Source: an uncultured Bacteroidales bacterium (lineage in GTDB: Bacteria; Bacteroidota; Bacteroidia; Bacteroidales; Bacteroidaceae). From it: 7,468 bases of DNA. The DNA lies in assembly GCA_902783615.1 (NCBI GenBank), contig CACZRQ010000136.1, positions 1 to 7,468 of the forward strand. The letters are read 5' to 3'. Made by a program: the position numbers and the translations under genes. A model generated the notes under the pieces. It did no database searches and had not been told where the DNA came from. It saw nothing but the letters and a program-made list of their open reading frames with translations. Positions 7,435-7,468 of the stretch are shown here, in pieces; within the stretch, counting starts at the first letter, position 1; every line of letters begins with the position of its first letter.

Positions 7435-7468
7435 ATGGATGTTAATGTACTTTTAGGTTACATCGGAC
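7435..7468 (+). CDS. atpK: Probable V/A-type ATPase subunit K (proteolipid ring), 5' end only
   Basis: Only 11 codons are visible (MDVNVLLGYIG) before the window ends. A hydrophobic start directly after subunit I is what the ring-forming c/K proteolipid gene would show, and I-K is the gene order in related operons. The start codon follows a 40-nt leader made almost only of A and T (7395-7434), similar in style to the leader of subunit E. The ion-binding glutamate and the number of hairpins cannot be seen, so the coupled ion and ring type remain open. Confidence 0.7.
   Translation, partial: MDVNVLLGYIG

Noticed and set aside
1..7468. Search for CRISPR arrays, insertion sequences, tRNA genes and phage or defence genes.
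   Set aside because: Apart from the 5S rRNA and about 250 bp of intergenic DNA, nearly all bases are in the ATPase operon; no such elements were seen.

Overview
The window looks like a chromosomal piece from a Bacteroidales bacterium, most likely Prevotella or a close relative. I infer this from the 5S rRNA sequence, the A/T-rich leaders with no strong Shine-Dalgarno sites, and protein sequences typical of Bacteroidota V-type ATPases. No search was run, so genus level is a guess.

Layout: bases 1 to about 83 are the 3' part of a 5S rRNA gene, the end of an rRNA operon entering from the left. A rho-independent terminator follows at 93-138. About 200 bp of A/T-rich intergenic DNA (139-340) holds a weak candidate promoter, a 6-bp-arm inverted repeat over the probable transcription start, and a 12-nt tandem repeat just before the first start codon. 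From 341 to the right edge there is one plus-strand operon of closely packed V/A-type ATPase genes: subunit E, a DUF2764-type protein, A (catalytic), B, D (central shaft), I (membrane stator, ion half-channels), and the first 11 codons of a probable K (proteolipid ring) gene cut by the window edge. Gaps between genes are 12, 21, 15 and 20 nt, then a 4-nt ATGA overlap between D and I, then 40 nt before K. No terminator or promoter is evident inside the operon.

How they work together: A and B form the hexameric nucleotide-binding head, D is the rotating shaft, E is the peripheral stalk, and I plus the K ring form the ion-translocating membrane part. The direction (ATP-driven pumping or ATP synthesis) and the ion (H+ or Na+) cannot be read from this window, because the ion-binding part of K lies outside it. 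No recognisable C, F or G/H subunit gene is present between E and K. The DUF2764 protein sits where C (and F) lie in archaeal-type operons. It also has an internal repeat and a C-terminal segment that resemble the C/AC39 fold family, so it is a good candidate for a strongly diverged C subunit. That is the most interesting point here; the rest is an ordinary, intact housekeeping locus.
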